DNA from: an uncultured Pirellula sp. | GTDB taxonomy: Bacteria; Planctomycetota; Planctomycetia; Pirellulales; Pirellulaceae | NCBI GenBank assembly: GCA_903858115.1 | Contig: CAIOHR010000370.1 | Location: forward strand, 42,054 to 106,053 | DNA: 64,000 nucleotides | Direction: 5' to 3' | In this document: positions 34,296 to 43,678 of the stretch, one piece after another | How positions within the stretch are numbered: the stretch's first letter is position 1 | Layout: every line of letters begins with the position of its first letter | Position numbers and translations under genes: made by a program | Notes under the pieces: model-generated | The model's input: the letters and a program-made list of their open reading frames with translations, nothing else | What the model was told of the DNA's origin: nothing | Database searches by the model: none

Positions 34296-36785
34296 TTATC
34301 GCCGAGTCGGTTGGTTGCTTCCGGTTGCAAGATAGCGAGTTGATTCTTCGTGGATGAGGTCGGTATCACTGCTGGCACTCTTGACTTCAGCTCGAAACCG
34401 ATGAACCCCTGCGGACTTTGCTTCAGCCGCGACCTTGAGAGATACCTTCTCCCCTGGAGCAATGGTTGGAATAGGAGAGAAGATTGCTTGCCCTGGAACA
34501 ATGCGACCCGAGTGTCCTTCGAAGCGGATAGGTTCGATCCCTTCCGAAAACTGAGCAATCACTTCCACTGCGTTAGCGGCTTTTCGACCTCGATTGCTTA
34601 TTTCAATTTCATAGAAGACTGGTTGCCCAATCGGTGCTGGTGAGATCGGGTCGATCACAGTCAATTTCAGGTCTGCAATCGAATCAACAATGGTAGTGAT
34701 CTCAGTACTTGGCGCAGTACCATTCTTCGTCTCAGCGGTAAACGCGAACGTGTTGTTACCGACATTGCCCAGCATAACGCTAAAGGGAACGGATATCGAT
34801 TCTTGAGGCATGAGACGTTTGAGTTCCCATTGGATACTATTTCCTCGCTTGGTGGCGCCTGGCGGCAAGCTCGTTGCGTCAGCGCCGAGAGGCAATTTAA
34901 CTGTACATGGAATGTTCAGTGCGGGAGCTTCGCCCTGATTGTTTAAGGTCAAGATATACTCAGCAACACTTCCCTGGTAAAATTCGGTCGGCCCGACCCA
35001 ATGAGCGGCAATTGCAGATTGCTTTACGCGAACGTCGATTGAGTTTCTGGCTTGAAGCTTTGAAACAGCACTGGTTGCAGTGGCGACGATGGGAATGATT
35101 CCATGCTGCTGGAACAAAAGCTCGACATCGACAATCCTTTCGCTACCAGGCTGGATGTCTCCGATAACAGACTGATTGCTACCAAAGGTCTCGGCTGTGA
35201 GTACGATTTCGACCGCTTTGACGACTGCGTTTCCAGGATTCTTGATTCGAAGCCGGTAGTTTTGTGGCGTGCCAAATTCTGCTTCCGAGGGACCTTCGAG
35301 GGCCAAATCAAGCTTGGGTTGCTGAACGCTGATTGGTAGCTGATGGGTGTTTGGCAACGATGTCCATTCGATTCCCATTGCAAAGTGCTCGGGCTGCTGT
35401 GTTTGCAGAGTGAACTTAAGGTTCTTCGAGGCACCCGCTGGCAGTTTCTCGATTTCCCATCCAACGGCATTCTCACCATTCTCATTATCTGGTTGAGCAG
35501 TTCCCTCGGAGGCAATTATGTTCGATAACGCGATCGTCGCAGGAACACCAACGCGTAGCAGCAGACCAGAAAGGTCGTTCGCACCATCGTTTTTCGCAAC
35601 GACTTCGTAAACTGCATCTTGTCCAACCAAAAGAGAGTCTGGCCCGTTGACGTAAACACGAACGCTTGGTTGACTCATTTCACTGAGAGCACCGGTCTTA
35701 GAAGGGGTACTCTCCTGCTTGGATAAAGCTGGCTTTCCTGCAGAATCTGGTTTTGGTTTTGCCTCCGATCGAGTGCGGATGCTAGAAACCATTGGAGCCC
35801 CCATGGGTTCGCTTGCTCTCGGAGCGTTTTCAAGTGCGGAGGATTCTAGCGAGGATGATGACTTTGGAGGTGAAACGGTACTACTCGTCTTTGACGCACG
35901 GGCTGTTTCTTGTGAGAATCGATTCTTTGGCGTGCTCGAGGGAAGCAAACCAGCGTTTGCTGTTGGATGATCACTGCTATCGGTACTTAGGTCCAATAAA
36001 GTTGTTTCCGCGTTCGCCAAAAACTTCTTTGGATTTGCTCCGCTATCCAACGATTCACTTGACAAATCTCCAGTCCTTCGTGAGGTTGAATCCACCCCCA
36101 GTGGAGAAAAGACGGGAGCGGGAGGATTCGAGTTCGCGTTGGGCTTTTGAGCGGTCGGCTTCGTCGACGAGGTGCTGAAAGCACTTTCACTCCGAAAAAC
36201 AGGCGCAATTTGCTTGTCGGTTGACTTCTCGGGAGCGGCTTGTAAGTTTGGGAGATCAGTAGACGGTGGACTTGTTTCCACTGTTTGGATACTGACATCG
36301 TTGGTGAACCGCTCGTCGCGACGTTCAACGATTCGAGGTCGCGGCAGATTTCGAAACGGTTCCCGAGTTGGTTTTGCAGAGAGATTTTCTACTTCTTCCA
36401 CTGTTTCCAACGACTGCTCTATCGCTTCGTCGCCGGATCGAAACACTCGGTTTGTGAACGACTTCAAAGGCATGAGCAATCCCCCACGGTTAGATGCTGG
36501 TATTGCGTTAACAGCAGGTTTGCTTGTTCGAGGCGCGCTTAGGGCTGGCTTTGAACTCGAGGGAGTTCTTGCACTCTTTGTGGCTGTCGCTGATTTCTCT
36601 TCCGAGAGATCTTCTTTTTTGGAGAACATCTTCGAAAACGGATTTACGAACGCTGGTTTCTTGCTCGAATCGCTTTCCGTAGCAGCATCGTCACTTTGGC
36701 TAAAGCCCGTGGAGGATGAAAAGAAAAATGAAAAACAGGCGATCGCCAATAGATAATTACTCAAGATGCTTTTCGATTGACACAT
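34296..36785 (-). CDS. Secreted DUF11/CARDB-repeat protein with long Ser/Pro-rich linker
   Basis: An 829-residue exported protein. A signal peptide (YLLAIACFSFFFSSSTGFS) is followed by about 350 residues of Ser/Pro/Lys-rich low-complexity sequence. Three or four Ig-like DUF11/CARDB repeats then run to the end, with repeat motifs such as VGQDAVYEVVAKNDGAND, EYILTLNNQGEAPALNIPC and VFYEIEISNRGRKAANAVEV. Such repeats are common in cell-surface or stalk proteins that bind partners or the wall. It ends 4 bp before the next gene's start, so the two probably form one unit. Confidence 0.8.
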   Translation of the reverse strand: MCQSKSILSNYLLAIACFSFFFSSSTGFSQSDDAATESDSSKKPAFVNPFSKMFSKKEDLSEEKSATATKSARTPSSSKPALSAPRTSKPAVNAIPASNRGGLLMPLKSFTNRVFRSGDEAIEQSLETVEEVENLSAKPTREPFRNLPRPRIVERRDERFTNDVSIQTVETSPPSTDLPNLQAAPEKSTDKQIAPVFRSESAFSTSSTKPTAQKPNANSNPPAPVFSPLGVDSTSRRTGDLSSESLDSGANPKKFLANAETTLLDLSTDSSDHPTANAGLLPSSTPKNRFSQETARASKTSSTVSPPKSSSSLESSALENAPRASEPMGAPMVSSIRTRSEAKPKPDSAGKPALSKQESTPSKTGALSEMSQPSVRVYVNGPDSLLVGQDAVYEVVAKNDGANDLSGLLLRVGVPATIALSNIIASEGTAQPDNENGENAVGWEIEKLPAGASKNLKFTLQTQQPEHFAMGIEWTSLPNTHQLPISVQQPKLDLALEGPSEAEFGTPQNYRLRIKNPGNAVVKAVEIVLTAETFGSNQSVIGDIQPGSERIVDVELLFQQHGIIPIVATATSAVSKLQARNSIDVRVKQSAIAAHWVGPTEFYQGSVAEYILTLNNQGEAPALNIPCTVKLPLGADATSLPPGATKRGNSIQWELKRLMPQESISVPFSVMLGNVGNNTFAFTAETKNGTAPSTEITTIVDSIADLKLTVIDPISPAPIGQPVFYEIEISNRGRKAANAVEVIAQFSEGIEPIRFEGHSGRIVPGQAIFSPIPTIAPGEKVSLKVAAEAKSAGVHRFRAEVKSASSDTDLIHEESTRYLATGSNQPTRR

Positions 36786-37255
36786 AGCGATCTCTCCATC
36801 CCAGCTTAAATCGAGCTACAAAATCTCCTACGGATTCATCGGACGTGATTGGATGTTGAAATAAACGGAATGGGGGGGATTTGCGGAATTTTCTTAGAAT
36901 TCACGTAGGTTGTGTTCAATCCTGCTCCTTCGAATGTTTTGGGATGGTGCAAAAAAATACGCTCGACCTCCCTGGCAAACTGCCTTTTTACGCTTTGGCG
37001 AGGGCCTTTCTGTTGCAAAAGCTAGACCTTAATGTTTTTTACCAATATTTTAGTGTTTTTGAACATTTTGGAACGAAACGAGCACTGTTCAACGGGCGGA
37101 TCGTGCTCGAAGCAAGACAAACCCACCTTTTCGAAGACGATAGTTGACGATTTGGGCCGTTTTTTAATGGCAACTTAGGGTAGCTAGAAATACGATTAAG
37201 GCGTTACGAGTTAGTTTCCTTCTCATCTATTCGGGCCAATTTGGAGCGAATCGTT
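36786..37255. other. 470-bp intergenic region
   Basis: This lies between divergent DUF11 (minus) and VWA (plus) genes and must hold both promoters. It is A/T-rich around 37020-37080 (TGTTTTTTACCAATATTTTAGTG). I see no clear hexamer pairs, no RNA gene and no credible small gene. An open frame at 36881-37147 has no family character. Confidence 0.5.
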
Positions 37256-40200
37256 ATGCGACTGTTTCCTTGTGTTAGTCGAGCTTTTTTGACAGGATTG
37301 CTACTGAGCGTGCCTGCGTTTGGTGACGAACCGAAGTCGCGTCTGATCACTTATCAAGACGCCGATCAGACGTTGTTTGCGTTGAGTTTGAAGCCTTCAG
37401 CCGGTGTACCGAACGCCGTAGTGGCGTCGAAAATTGCAATCATTGTCGACACTTCGGCAACGCAAAGCGGCTCGTATCGTTCGGACTCGATCGAGCTGGC
37501 TAGGCGAGTGCTCGAGTCATTGCCTGAGAATTCGCTTACGTCGTTGATTGCATCCGATGTCGAGTCGACCATTTTGGGGGTTGGGAAACCCAACGGACCA
37601 GAGATCCAGGATGGCTTGAAGAAACTGGACAAAACGATTCCTCTTGGATCGACGGACCTAGTGGCTGCTATTCAAACGGCCCGTCAGTCTCTGGGATTGG
37701 CGTCAGATTCCGCCATTTTGTACATCGGTGATGGGTTCCATCGATGCAATTTGCTTGAGCCGAAAGGTTTCGAAGATCTGATTGACAAACTGCGTGAAAC
37801 CCGCACAACGATTCATTCGCTGGCAATCGGACCGGAGGCCGATGTTGAGTTCCTAGCAACGTTAGCCAACCACACAGGCGGTGTGATCTATATTCACAAA
37901 AATATCGACAACAGTTCCAACCAACAAATCGCGGCAAATCTGGCCAAGAGCTGTGTCACCCCAGTGTTCTGGCCTACCGATTCGAAGTGGCCACAGGGGC
38001 TAGTCAATCATTTTCCGAACGTAGTTCCGCCCATTCGTGCGGATCGCGACTCTATCATCATTGGCAAGCTTTCCAGTGCAGCCTGGGCAGGGGAGCTCAA
38101 ATTGGCTGGTAGCTGGAATGGCAGCCAAGCTGTAATGACCTGGAATGTAAAGAGCGAGGAGTCCCACGAAGATCTCGGGTTCTTGCCCGAAGTGATCGAA
38201 AAGGCCGAATTGAACCAAGGGCTACTTTTGCCGACACCCGGTTCCGAAGCGTTGCTGTCACTCGGTCGAATGTTGATGGATTCTTCCGAGGTGCTGGTAA
38301 AGGATGCGCGCTTCGCACTGCACTCCGGAGATCGCAAGGCAGCGATAGCAATTGCAAAAGAAGCCTTGAAGCGTTCGCCGAACAACCTAAGCGCCAAGAG
38401 CATATTGGAGACTGCTGAAAAGGTTGAGAAACCAATCAAGTCGAACAGTGCTAAGGCTCCGATCGTCAAATTTATCTCGGCTCAGGTCGGTGGAGACGAT
38501 CCATTTGGCGAACCTCCTGCACCACCAGCCACCAAGCAGCAAGATCCATTCGGCGATGACGCGCCAGCCACTCCCGTCGTTCCACCATCGACACCTATGC
38601 CAGCACCTGTCGCACCGAGTACGGCAACACCAGCACCAAGCATGTTGGATGGCGTCGGTTCAGGTCTAGGCTCCGCGAGTCCGATGTACGATGAATTGGC
38701 AAACGTTGGTGATCTGCTTGCAGAGGATGAAGCACTTCGAAGAGTTGCTGCACAGCAGCTTGAAGCTCAGGTAAGAGCAGAGATTTCGGCAGTGCGAAGA
38801 GCGGAGATTCCCGGTGCAGCCAATGCGGATCTCAGCTCGATGAAACTCTCCCTGAAGTCGCTGCTGGATCAAGTTCGCCGTGCACCAGAATTGGACGCAG
38901 CGAGCCGAGTACGTCTAGAACGCATGGTTGCAGACTCGATTCAGAAAGCCGCGCGAGCTGAGGCTGCAAAACGTGAAGAAGTCGCTCGACAAGAAGCTGT
39001 CCGGTCCAGTCAGTCGGTAACACAAAGACTGCTTGCGGATTCGGATCGACGTCAAGAAACGATTAAGCAACTTGTAGAACGTTACGATTCACTGATGCGA
39101 CAACAACTTTTTTCTGATGCGAACACTGAAGTTGCACCAGCCGTGACGGCCATTGATCGCGACTCGGTCATCGATATCGTCACCAACCGAGAGTCCAACA
39201 TAGCTGCAAACGCGCAGTTGATCGAAGACGTTTTGAGCCGAAGACGTAGGGCGTTTGTTGATGCTTTGTATCTCAACGAACTCGCAACGGTTCCATTCGT
39301 GGACGAACCACCCGTACGTTATCCACCGGCAGATGTATGGCAGGCGTTGAGTGCTCGTCGCTTGGAGCGTTACGGCTCGATCGACCTTTCTGGGGGAAAC
39401 CCTGCCGAGAGAAGAATCTTCTCCAGTCTGAGCAAACCAGTCGCCGTCGAATTGCAGGGCCTGGGGCTGTCAGCGGTCATGAAGCGTTGGGCGGAAGATC
39501 CTGACATTAACATTCCAATCGTCATCGACGAAAGGGCTTTAGAAGAGGAAGCGATTTCCTTAGACGAACAGATTACTCTCCAATTGCAATCACCCGTTTC
39601 CTTCCGTTCCGCGCTCAAGCTTGTACTAGAGCCTCTCAATTTGACCTACGTCATCGAAGATGAAGTCATGCGAATTACCACAAAGACGAATTCAGCGAAC
39701 GTAACTCGCGTTTATCCAGTCGGTGACCTTGTTGTTCCCAATATGGGCGGCATGGGTGGTGGTGGAGGCATGATGGGCGGCATGGGAGGCATGGGCGGCG
39801 GCATGGGAGGCATGGGCGGTGGCATGGGAGGTATGGGCGGTGGTATGGGAGGCATGGGCGGTGGCATGGGAGGCATGGGCGGTGGCATGGGAGGCATGGG
39901 CGGTGGTATGGGAGGTATGTTCGACGTGAACGACACCCCGACCAAAGCGGAAGCTGATCCATGGAAACTTGTGGCCGAAATCGCTTCCGAGGACAAGGAT
40001 GTGAAACTGGCTGCCGAAGCGAAGCTTTCTAAGTGGGTGGCACAGAAGATGATGGACGCGAAGAAATCGAGCAAATCCGGCTTGGCGTCTGAAGCAACAG
40101 CCCACTTCGAAGAGATCATCGAAGTAATTAGTGAAAGCATGCGTCAGTCACTTCCCGCGGTTTGGATGTACGACGCACTGAGTACTGCGATGCAAGCGAA

Positions 40201-41458
40201 TGAATACCCTGCAAAGGACATTCGTCGAGTGTTACTATCGAGCATCGATTACGGCGCTGACGAGACGAGTACACTGAAAGTCGCTAAGTACTTGAGTAGT
40301 AGCGGCTTTAAAAAGGAAGCACTGAATGTTCTACATGACATTGAAAAGTCGACACCTGGTCTGAAAGATGTTCTTGAACTTGCATTGACTCTCTCTGTGG
40401 AAACGGAAGATCAAGAAGCGATGCGCTGGGCATCGACAGCAGTACTTAGCCAAGGCTGGCCCGATGACTATTTGCCACTGATTGAAAAGGCGATCTTGGT
40501 AGCAAAATCTTGCTACGTCCGTCTCGCGGAAAGCAAGCAATCGATGAAGGCTTACGAGTTTGAACAACAATTGAAGACTGCACGCGTTCGAGACTTGGTC
40601 GTTCGAATTGTTTGGACTGGAGAAGCTGACATCGATTTGAGTGTTGAAGAACCCACAGGAAGCGTGTGCGATGCTTCGAATCCACGGACTGCGTCAGGTG
40701 GGCTTTTGCTCGGAGATGGCTCTGCATTTTCCAAAGCCGCGAAAGATGGTTTCTCGGAGACTTATGTATGCTCGAGCGGATACGCCGGCACTTACCGAAT
40801 CGTTCTCAAGAAGGTTTGGGGAGAGTTAGCAGGTGGTAAAGTCACGGTGAACATCGTTACCGATTTTGGTACTCCCGAACAAAAGTTCGAGCAAAAAGTC
40901 GTTACCTTGGAAGACAATGCTATCGGCGCCTTTTTGCCAGTTACAGTTCAGAAAGGGCATCGTAAGGAACCCGTATCGGAGGCCTATCTCGCTAAGGTAC
41001 GCAGTGCGCGTGCTGAGCTTGGAGCGGTCTTGGCTCAGGCTGGTGCAGGAGCCGGTGCCGCCCCAGGTGCTGGGGCAGGTGGCGGTGAAGCTAGCTCTGG
41101 ATTTGATCCTTTAGCATGGCAGGCCTACTTGGCATCTCAGTTCGGACGCCGCGGGCAAGGGAACAGAGGTCCGTTGTTTGGTCGCGGAGCCGTCGGTTAC
41201 GCGCCTCAAATTACAGTCATTCCCTCGGGAACAAATTTGTTTGCTGGTCCGGCGGTTATTTCTGGGGATCGTCGATACGTTCGCGCGACCGTATCACCCA
41301 TGTTCTCCGACATTGTTGCCGTGGACACTTTCAATTTTGCTAGTGGTGCTGGAACGAATACCGGGGCCGGTGGTGGTGGTGTCGGCGGCGGCGGCGCAGG
41401 TGGTGGGATTGGTGGTGGTGGCGGCGGCGGCGGATTTGGTGGCGGTGGAGCTTTCTAG
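37256..41458 (+). CDS. Large secreted VWA-domain protein with coiled coil, STN-like domain and Gly/Met repeats
   Basis: A 1400-residue exported protein starting at ATG 37256, with GGAG nine bases upstream. Order: signal peptide (AFLTGLLLSVPAFG), VWA domain at about 55-215 with MIDAS-like DTSAT and later YIGDGFH, a Pro-rich linker, a coiled coil at about 480-625, and an STN/secretin-like short domain at 725-815. A Met/Gly repeat (GGMGGGM) follows at about 828-887, then a helical region. A DUF2135-like TGEADIDLSVEEP domain sits at about 1110-1220, and a Gly-rich tail closes the protein. The whole looks like a multidomain envelope protein. No direct homologue is recognised. Confidence 0.8.
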   Translation: MRLFPCVSRAFLTGLLLSVPAFGDEPKSRLITYQDADQTLFALSLKPSAGVPNAVVASKIAIIVDTSATQSGSYRSDSIELARRVLESLPENSLTSLIASDVESTILGVGKPNGPEIQDGLKKLDKTIPLGSTDLVAAIQTARQSLGLASDSAILYIGDGFHRCNLLEPKGFEDLIDKLRETRTTIHSLAIGPEADVEFLATLANHTGGVIYIHKNIDNSSNQQIAANLAKSCVTPVFWPTDSKWPQGLVNHFPNVVPPIRADRDSIIIGKLSSAAWAGELKLAGSWNGSQAVMTWNVKSEESHEDLGFLPEVIEKAELNQGLLLPTPGSEALLSLGRMLMDSSEVLVKDARFALHSGDRKAAIAIAKEALKRSPNNLSAKSILETAEKVEKPIKSNSAKAPIVKFISAQVGGDDPFGEPPAPPATKQQDPFGDDAPATPVVPPSTPMPAPVAPSTATPAPSMLDGVGSGLGSASPMYDELANVGDLLAEDEALRRVAAQQLEAQVRAEISAVRRAEIPGAANADLSSMKLSLKSLLDQVRRAPELDAASRVRLERMVADSIQKAARAEAAKREEVARQEAVRSSQSVTQRLLADSDRRQETIKQLVERYDSLMRQQLFSDANTEVAPAVTAIDRDSVIDIVTNRESNIAANAQLIEDVLSRRRRAFVDALYLNELATVPFVDEPPVRYPPADVWQALSARRLERYGSIDLSGGNPAERRIFSSLSKPVAVELQGLGLSAVMKRWAEDPDINIPIVIDERALEEEAISLDEQITLQLQSPVSFRSALKLVLEPLNLTYVIEDEVMRITTKTNSANVTRVYPVGDLVVPNMGGMGGGGGMMGGMGGMGGGMGGMGGGMGGMGGGMGGMGGGMGGMGGGMGGMGGGMGGMFDVNDTPTKAEADPWKLVAEIASEDKDVKLAAEAKLSKWVAQKMMDAKKSSKSGLASEATAHFEEIIEVISESMRQSLPAVWMYDALSTAMQANEYPAKDIRRVLLSSIDYGADETSTLKVAKYLSSSGFKKEALNVLHDIEKSTPGLKDVLELALTLSVETEDQEAMRWASTAVLSQGWPDDYLPLIEKAILVAKSCYVRLAESKQSMKAYEFEQQLKTARVRDLVVRIVWTGEADIDLSVEEPTGSVCDASNPRTASGGLLLGDGSAFSKAAKDGFSETYVCSSGYAGTYRIVLKKVWGELAGGKVTVNIVTDFGTPEQKFEQKVVTLEDNAIGAFLPVTVQKGHRKEPVSEAYLAKVRSARAELGAVLAQAGAGAGAAPGAGAGGGEASSGFDPLAWQAYLASQFGRRGQGNRGPLFGRGAVGYAPQITVIPSGTNLFAGPAVISGDRRYVRATVSPMFSDIVAVDTFNFASGAGTNTGAGGGGVGGGGAGGGIGGGGGGGGFGGGGAF
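39791..39916. repeat. 21-bp tandem repeat, six copies (Met-Gly-rich)
   Basis: Six units of 21 bp, ATGGGCGGTGGCATGGGAGG plus C or T with synonymous variation at third positions, encode MGGGMGG. The variation suggests amplification followed by drift. Confidence 0.95.
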
Positions 41459-41524
41459 TTCTTCTCACTCCTCCACACAAGCCATCGCGAAAAATATCAA
41501 TGCCGCGATGCAATACAAGAAAAG

Positions 41525-41554
41525 AAAGGCTCGTCAGTGGACGGGCCTTTTTTT
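41525..41554 (+). terminator. Intrinsic terminator after the VWA gene
   Basis: AAAGGCTCGTC (41525-41535) pairs with GACGGGCCTTT (41540-41550), one wobble pair and loop AGTG, followed by TTTT. The location is 67 bp past the stop. Confidence 0.85.
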
Positions 41555-41677
41555 ACAGCTAGCAATACGAATAGCAAGCTTCAACTCCAAACCGCAAAAC
41601 GACTCCACGTTACCTTGATCGGTTGATTGTAGGATTCATCGAATCGACGGAGCGCAAGCGTTTACGATGCGACTTTT

Positions 41678-42535
41678 CTAAGTATTTAGTTTTAGAATGC
41701 GACAGTGGTTTAGAATCGCCTCGGGGGAAGACAAGTATCCGGTAAAGAACTGTCCGAACTCTCCAAACCGAGCGCTGGCGGAGTCATAGCGCATGGTGTA
41801 GACGATCTCCTTTAGATACTGCGGATTCTTCGCCCAGAGTGTTACGCCCCATTCCCAATCATCTAATCCAACCGATGCGGTTACCAACTGAGTCACGCGG
41901 CCGGCAAAGGACATACCACTCTGCGCATGCTCGGCCATCATCTCCATGCGTGCTGAGAGTGGTTCCAAAAACCAATTCGCTCCGACATGCCGCACTTTAT
42001 TCATCGGGTAGAAGCACATCGCTGGCCAATTTGGAAACTCCGGTGCAAGTCGTTGAGCATGCATCATCGGAAGTCGCTTTTCGTACGACGCGACTTTTGC
42101 TTGAAAGGTCGCCGACGTGGGATCCTCGCCTGTCCGGATCAATTTTTTGGCATACTGATCTTGATCCGGCAGATACTCACTGATCTCCGACATCGAAACG
42201 AACGAGTACACCGGTTCTAATGCGCTGCCTAATGAAGAACTCATAATCCGCTGATGAACCCCGTCGATGGTCAACGGATTGGGATCCATCAAGATGATGG
42301 CAAAGTCTGCTTTATGTCCGCTGACGATAAAGGACTGTAAGCGCTCTGGTTTCTGAATATCCGATGCCTGTAGAGCCAACGAAAAATCCAAAACGTGGGA
42401 GGTGTTCGCTTCCAGCATCCCCAATTGCGCTAATGCATTTCGATTCCAACGATAAAAGTAGTGTCCACAGTGCCATCCTTGGACTGGAACGATAGACGGC
42501 TCAGGAACGGATGGTGCTGAGGAATGAGGGTGCAT
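41678..42535 (-). CDS. hemQ: Coproheme decarboxylase (chlorite dismutase family)
   Basis: A 285-residue HemQ/ChdC-type enzyme that turns iron-coproporphyrin III into heme b in the coproporphyrin-dependent pathway. Key residues are conserved in the expected order: Tyr176 and Lys180 in FYPMNKVR, the proximal His203 in AEHAQSGMSFAGRV, Gln216, then GLDDWEWGVTLWA, Arg249 and Ser254 in TMRYDSASARFGEFG. Chlorite dismutases themselves lack this Tyr/Lys pair, so coproheme decarboxylase is favoured. No other haem genes lie nearby. A purU-like gene precedes it on the same strand. The ATG start is well placed. Confidence 0.92.
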   Translation of the reverse strand: MHPHSSAPSVPEPSIVPVQGWHCGHYFYRWNRNALAQLGMLEANTSHVLDFSLALQASDIQKPERLQSFIVSGHKADFAIILMDPNPLTIDGVHQRIMSSSLGSALEPVYSFVSMSEISEYLPDQDQYAKKLIRTGEDPTSATFQAKVASYEKRLPMMHAQRLAPEFPNWPAMCFYPMNKVRHVGANWFLEPLSARMEMMAEHAQSGMSFAGRVTQLVTASVGLDDWEWGVTLWAKNPQYLKEIVYTMRYDSASARFGEFGQFFTGYLSSPEAILNHCRILKLNT

Positions 42536-42585
42536 GATGTTGTTCCGCTAGAGAATAGAAAAATGGTATGACAATTATGGAAGAC

Positions 42586-43446
42586 TTAGCATTGTTTGCG
42601 AGCGATGACTCGGTGGAAATGCAATTGTACTTCTCGAGCGCAGACTCTCCGAACCCCTTCGACCAAACAACGAGGCTCGTTCTCTGACTGTCCTCGTGCA
42701 ATGATCTCTTCGAGGCGTGTACCTGGTGGAACGGTGAAAGCGGTCTGTTGAATCGTCTGATTCCCAGCATCCAACTCTGGCACGATGAAATGGCATGTAG
42801 CACCGAACGTCAACATTCTCTCCGCGTAAGCGTCATGGTACGGTCGAAGCCCTCGAAAACTCGGGAGCAGTCCATGATGCAAATTGATGATTCGTCCTCC
42901 GGCAAATTTCCAACAAACATCAGGCGGCAAGATTCTCATATACCTGGCGAGGATAACATAATCTGCATTGTATTGGTCGATGACACTTACCAATTTCGAA
43001 TCGTCCGCAGAACCATCTTCGGTCCCGATGTACTCGAAAGGAATTCCGAACTCGCGCGCTAATGGTTCACATTTTCGCCGGTTGCCAATCAACACGACCG
43101 GGTTTGCGCGGATAACACCATCGCGAACCGCTTGCAGAACGGACCGAGGTGTATCTTCAATGAGCGTTGCGCAAATAGCGAGATTAGGTCGTGAAGCCCG
43201 CTCTTCAGGGCTCCAAACCCGAATTTCCAATCTGGTTTTGGCAGCGATGGCTGCCATCGCCTCTTGAACTGGAATCCATTCCGCTTGCGGGATTTGCAAT
43301 CGACACATCATTGCGAATACAGCCGCTTCATCGTGATCATACATTTGTATTTCGGCGATGTTGGCGCCACGATTCGTCACGTCGTGAATAATGGGATCCG
43401 CCAAACCAACGTTGTCCTGGCCAACTGCAGTGATGATTGTTTCCAT
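42586..43446 (-). CDS. purU: Formyltetrahydrofolate deformylase-like protein
   Basis: A 286-residue protein with an N-terminal ACT domain (TIITAVGQDNVGLADPIIHDV) and a C-terminal formyltransferase fold. The catalytic triad positions are present: Asn188 and His190 in INLHHGLLPSF, and Asp226 in PELDAG. PurU releases formate from 10-formyl-THF and balances one-carbon units. The usual HHSFLP motif reads HHGLLP here, so substrate preference may differ. I prefer ATG 43446 because it begins the ACT domain. A TTG start is six codons upstream. Confidence 0.85.
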   Translation of the reverse strand: METIITAVGQDNVGLADPIIHDVTNRGANIAEIQMYDHDEAAVFAMMCRLQIPQAEWIPVQEAMAAIAAKTRLEIRVWSPEERASRPNLAICATLIEDTPRSVLQAVRDGVIRANPVVLIGNRRKCEPLAREFGIPFEYIGTEDGSADDSKLVSVIDQYNADYVILARYMRILPPDVCWKFAGGRIINLHHGLLPSFRGLRPYHDAYAERMLTFGATCHFIVPELDAGNQTIQQTAFTVPPGTRLEEIIARGQSENEPRCLVEGVRRVCAREVQLHFHRVIARKQC

Positions 43447-43678
43447 AAGAATAAGGTAGCCCAACTTACTCCGATGGAAAAGCCACCGTCATTTTTCAGC
43501 AGACCCCGCTGTCATCACCCGCGTCACAACAATATGGGGTCGAAGATCCTCCAGGAACACATCCGACCAAAGTAGCAGGCAAGCTCCGTCGTGCCGTCCG
43601 CTCTTAGAGATTCGCAGGAATTCTAGGTGGTTGTTACATGGAATGTGCCTACTACTTTGACTTTTGACGGCTCTGTCT

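Noticed and set aside
36881..37147. Open frame of 88 codons in the 470-bp gap before the VWA gene
   Set aside because: Composition is Phe/Cys-rich with no family motif and no ribosome-binding site. It lies in an A/T-rich promoter-like region.
39675..40140. Long His/Pro-rich and Pro-rich open frames opposite the VWA gene's Gly/Met repeat
   Set aside because: They are mirror translations of a strongly biased repeat. The forward frame is a clear, long, domain-bearing gene.
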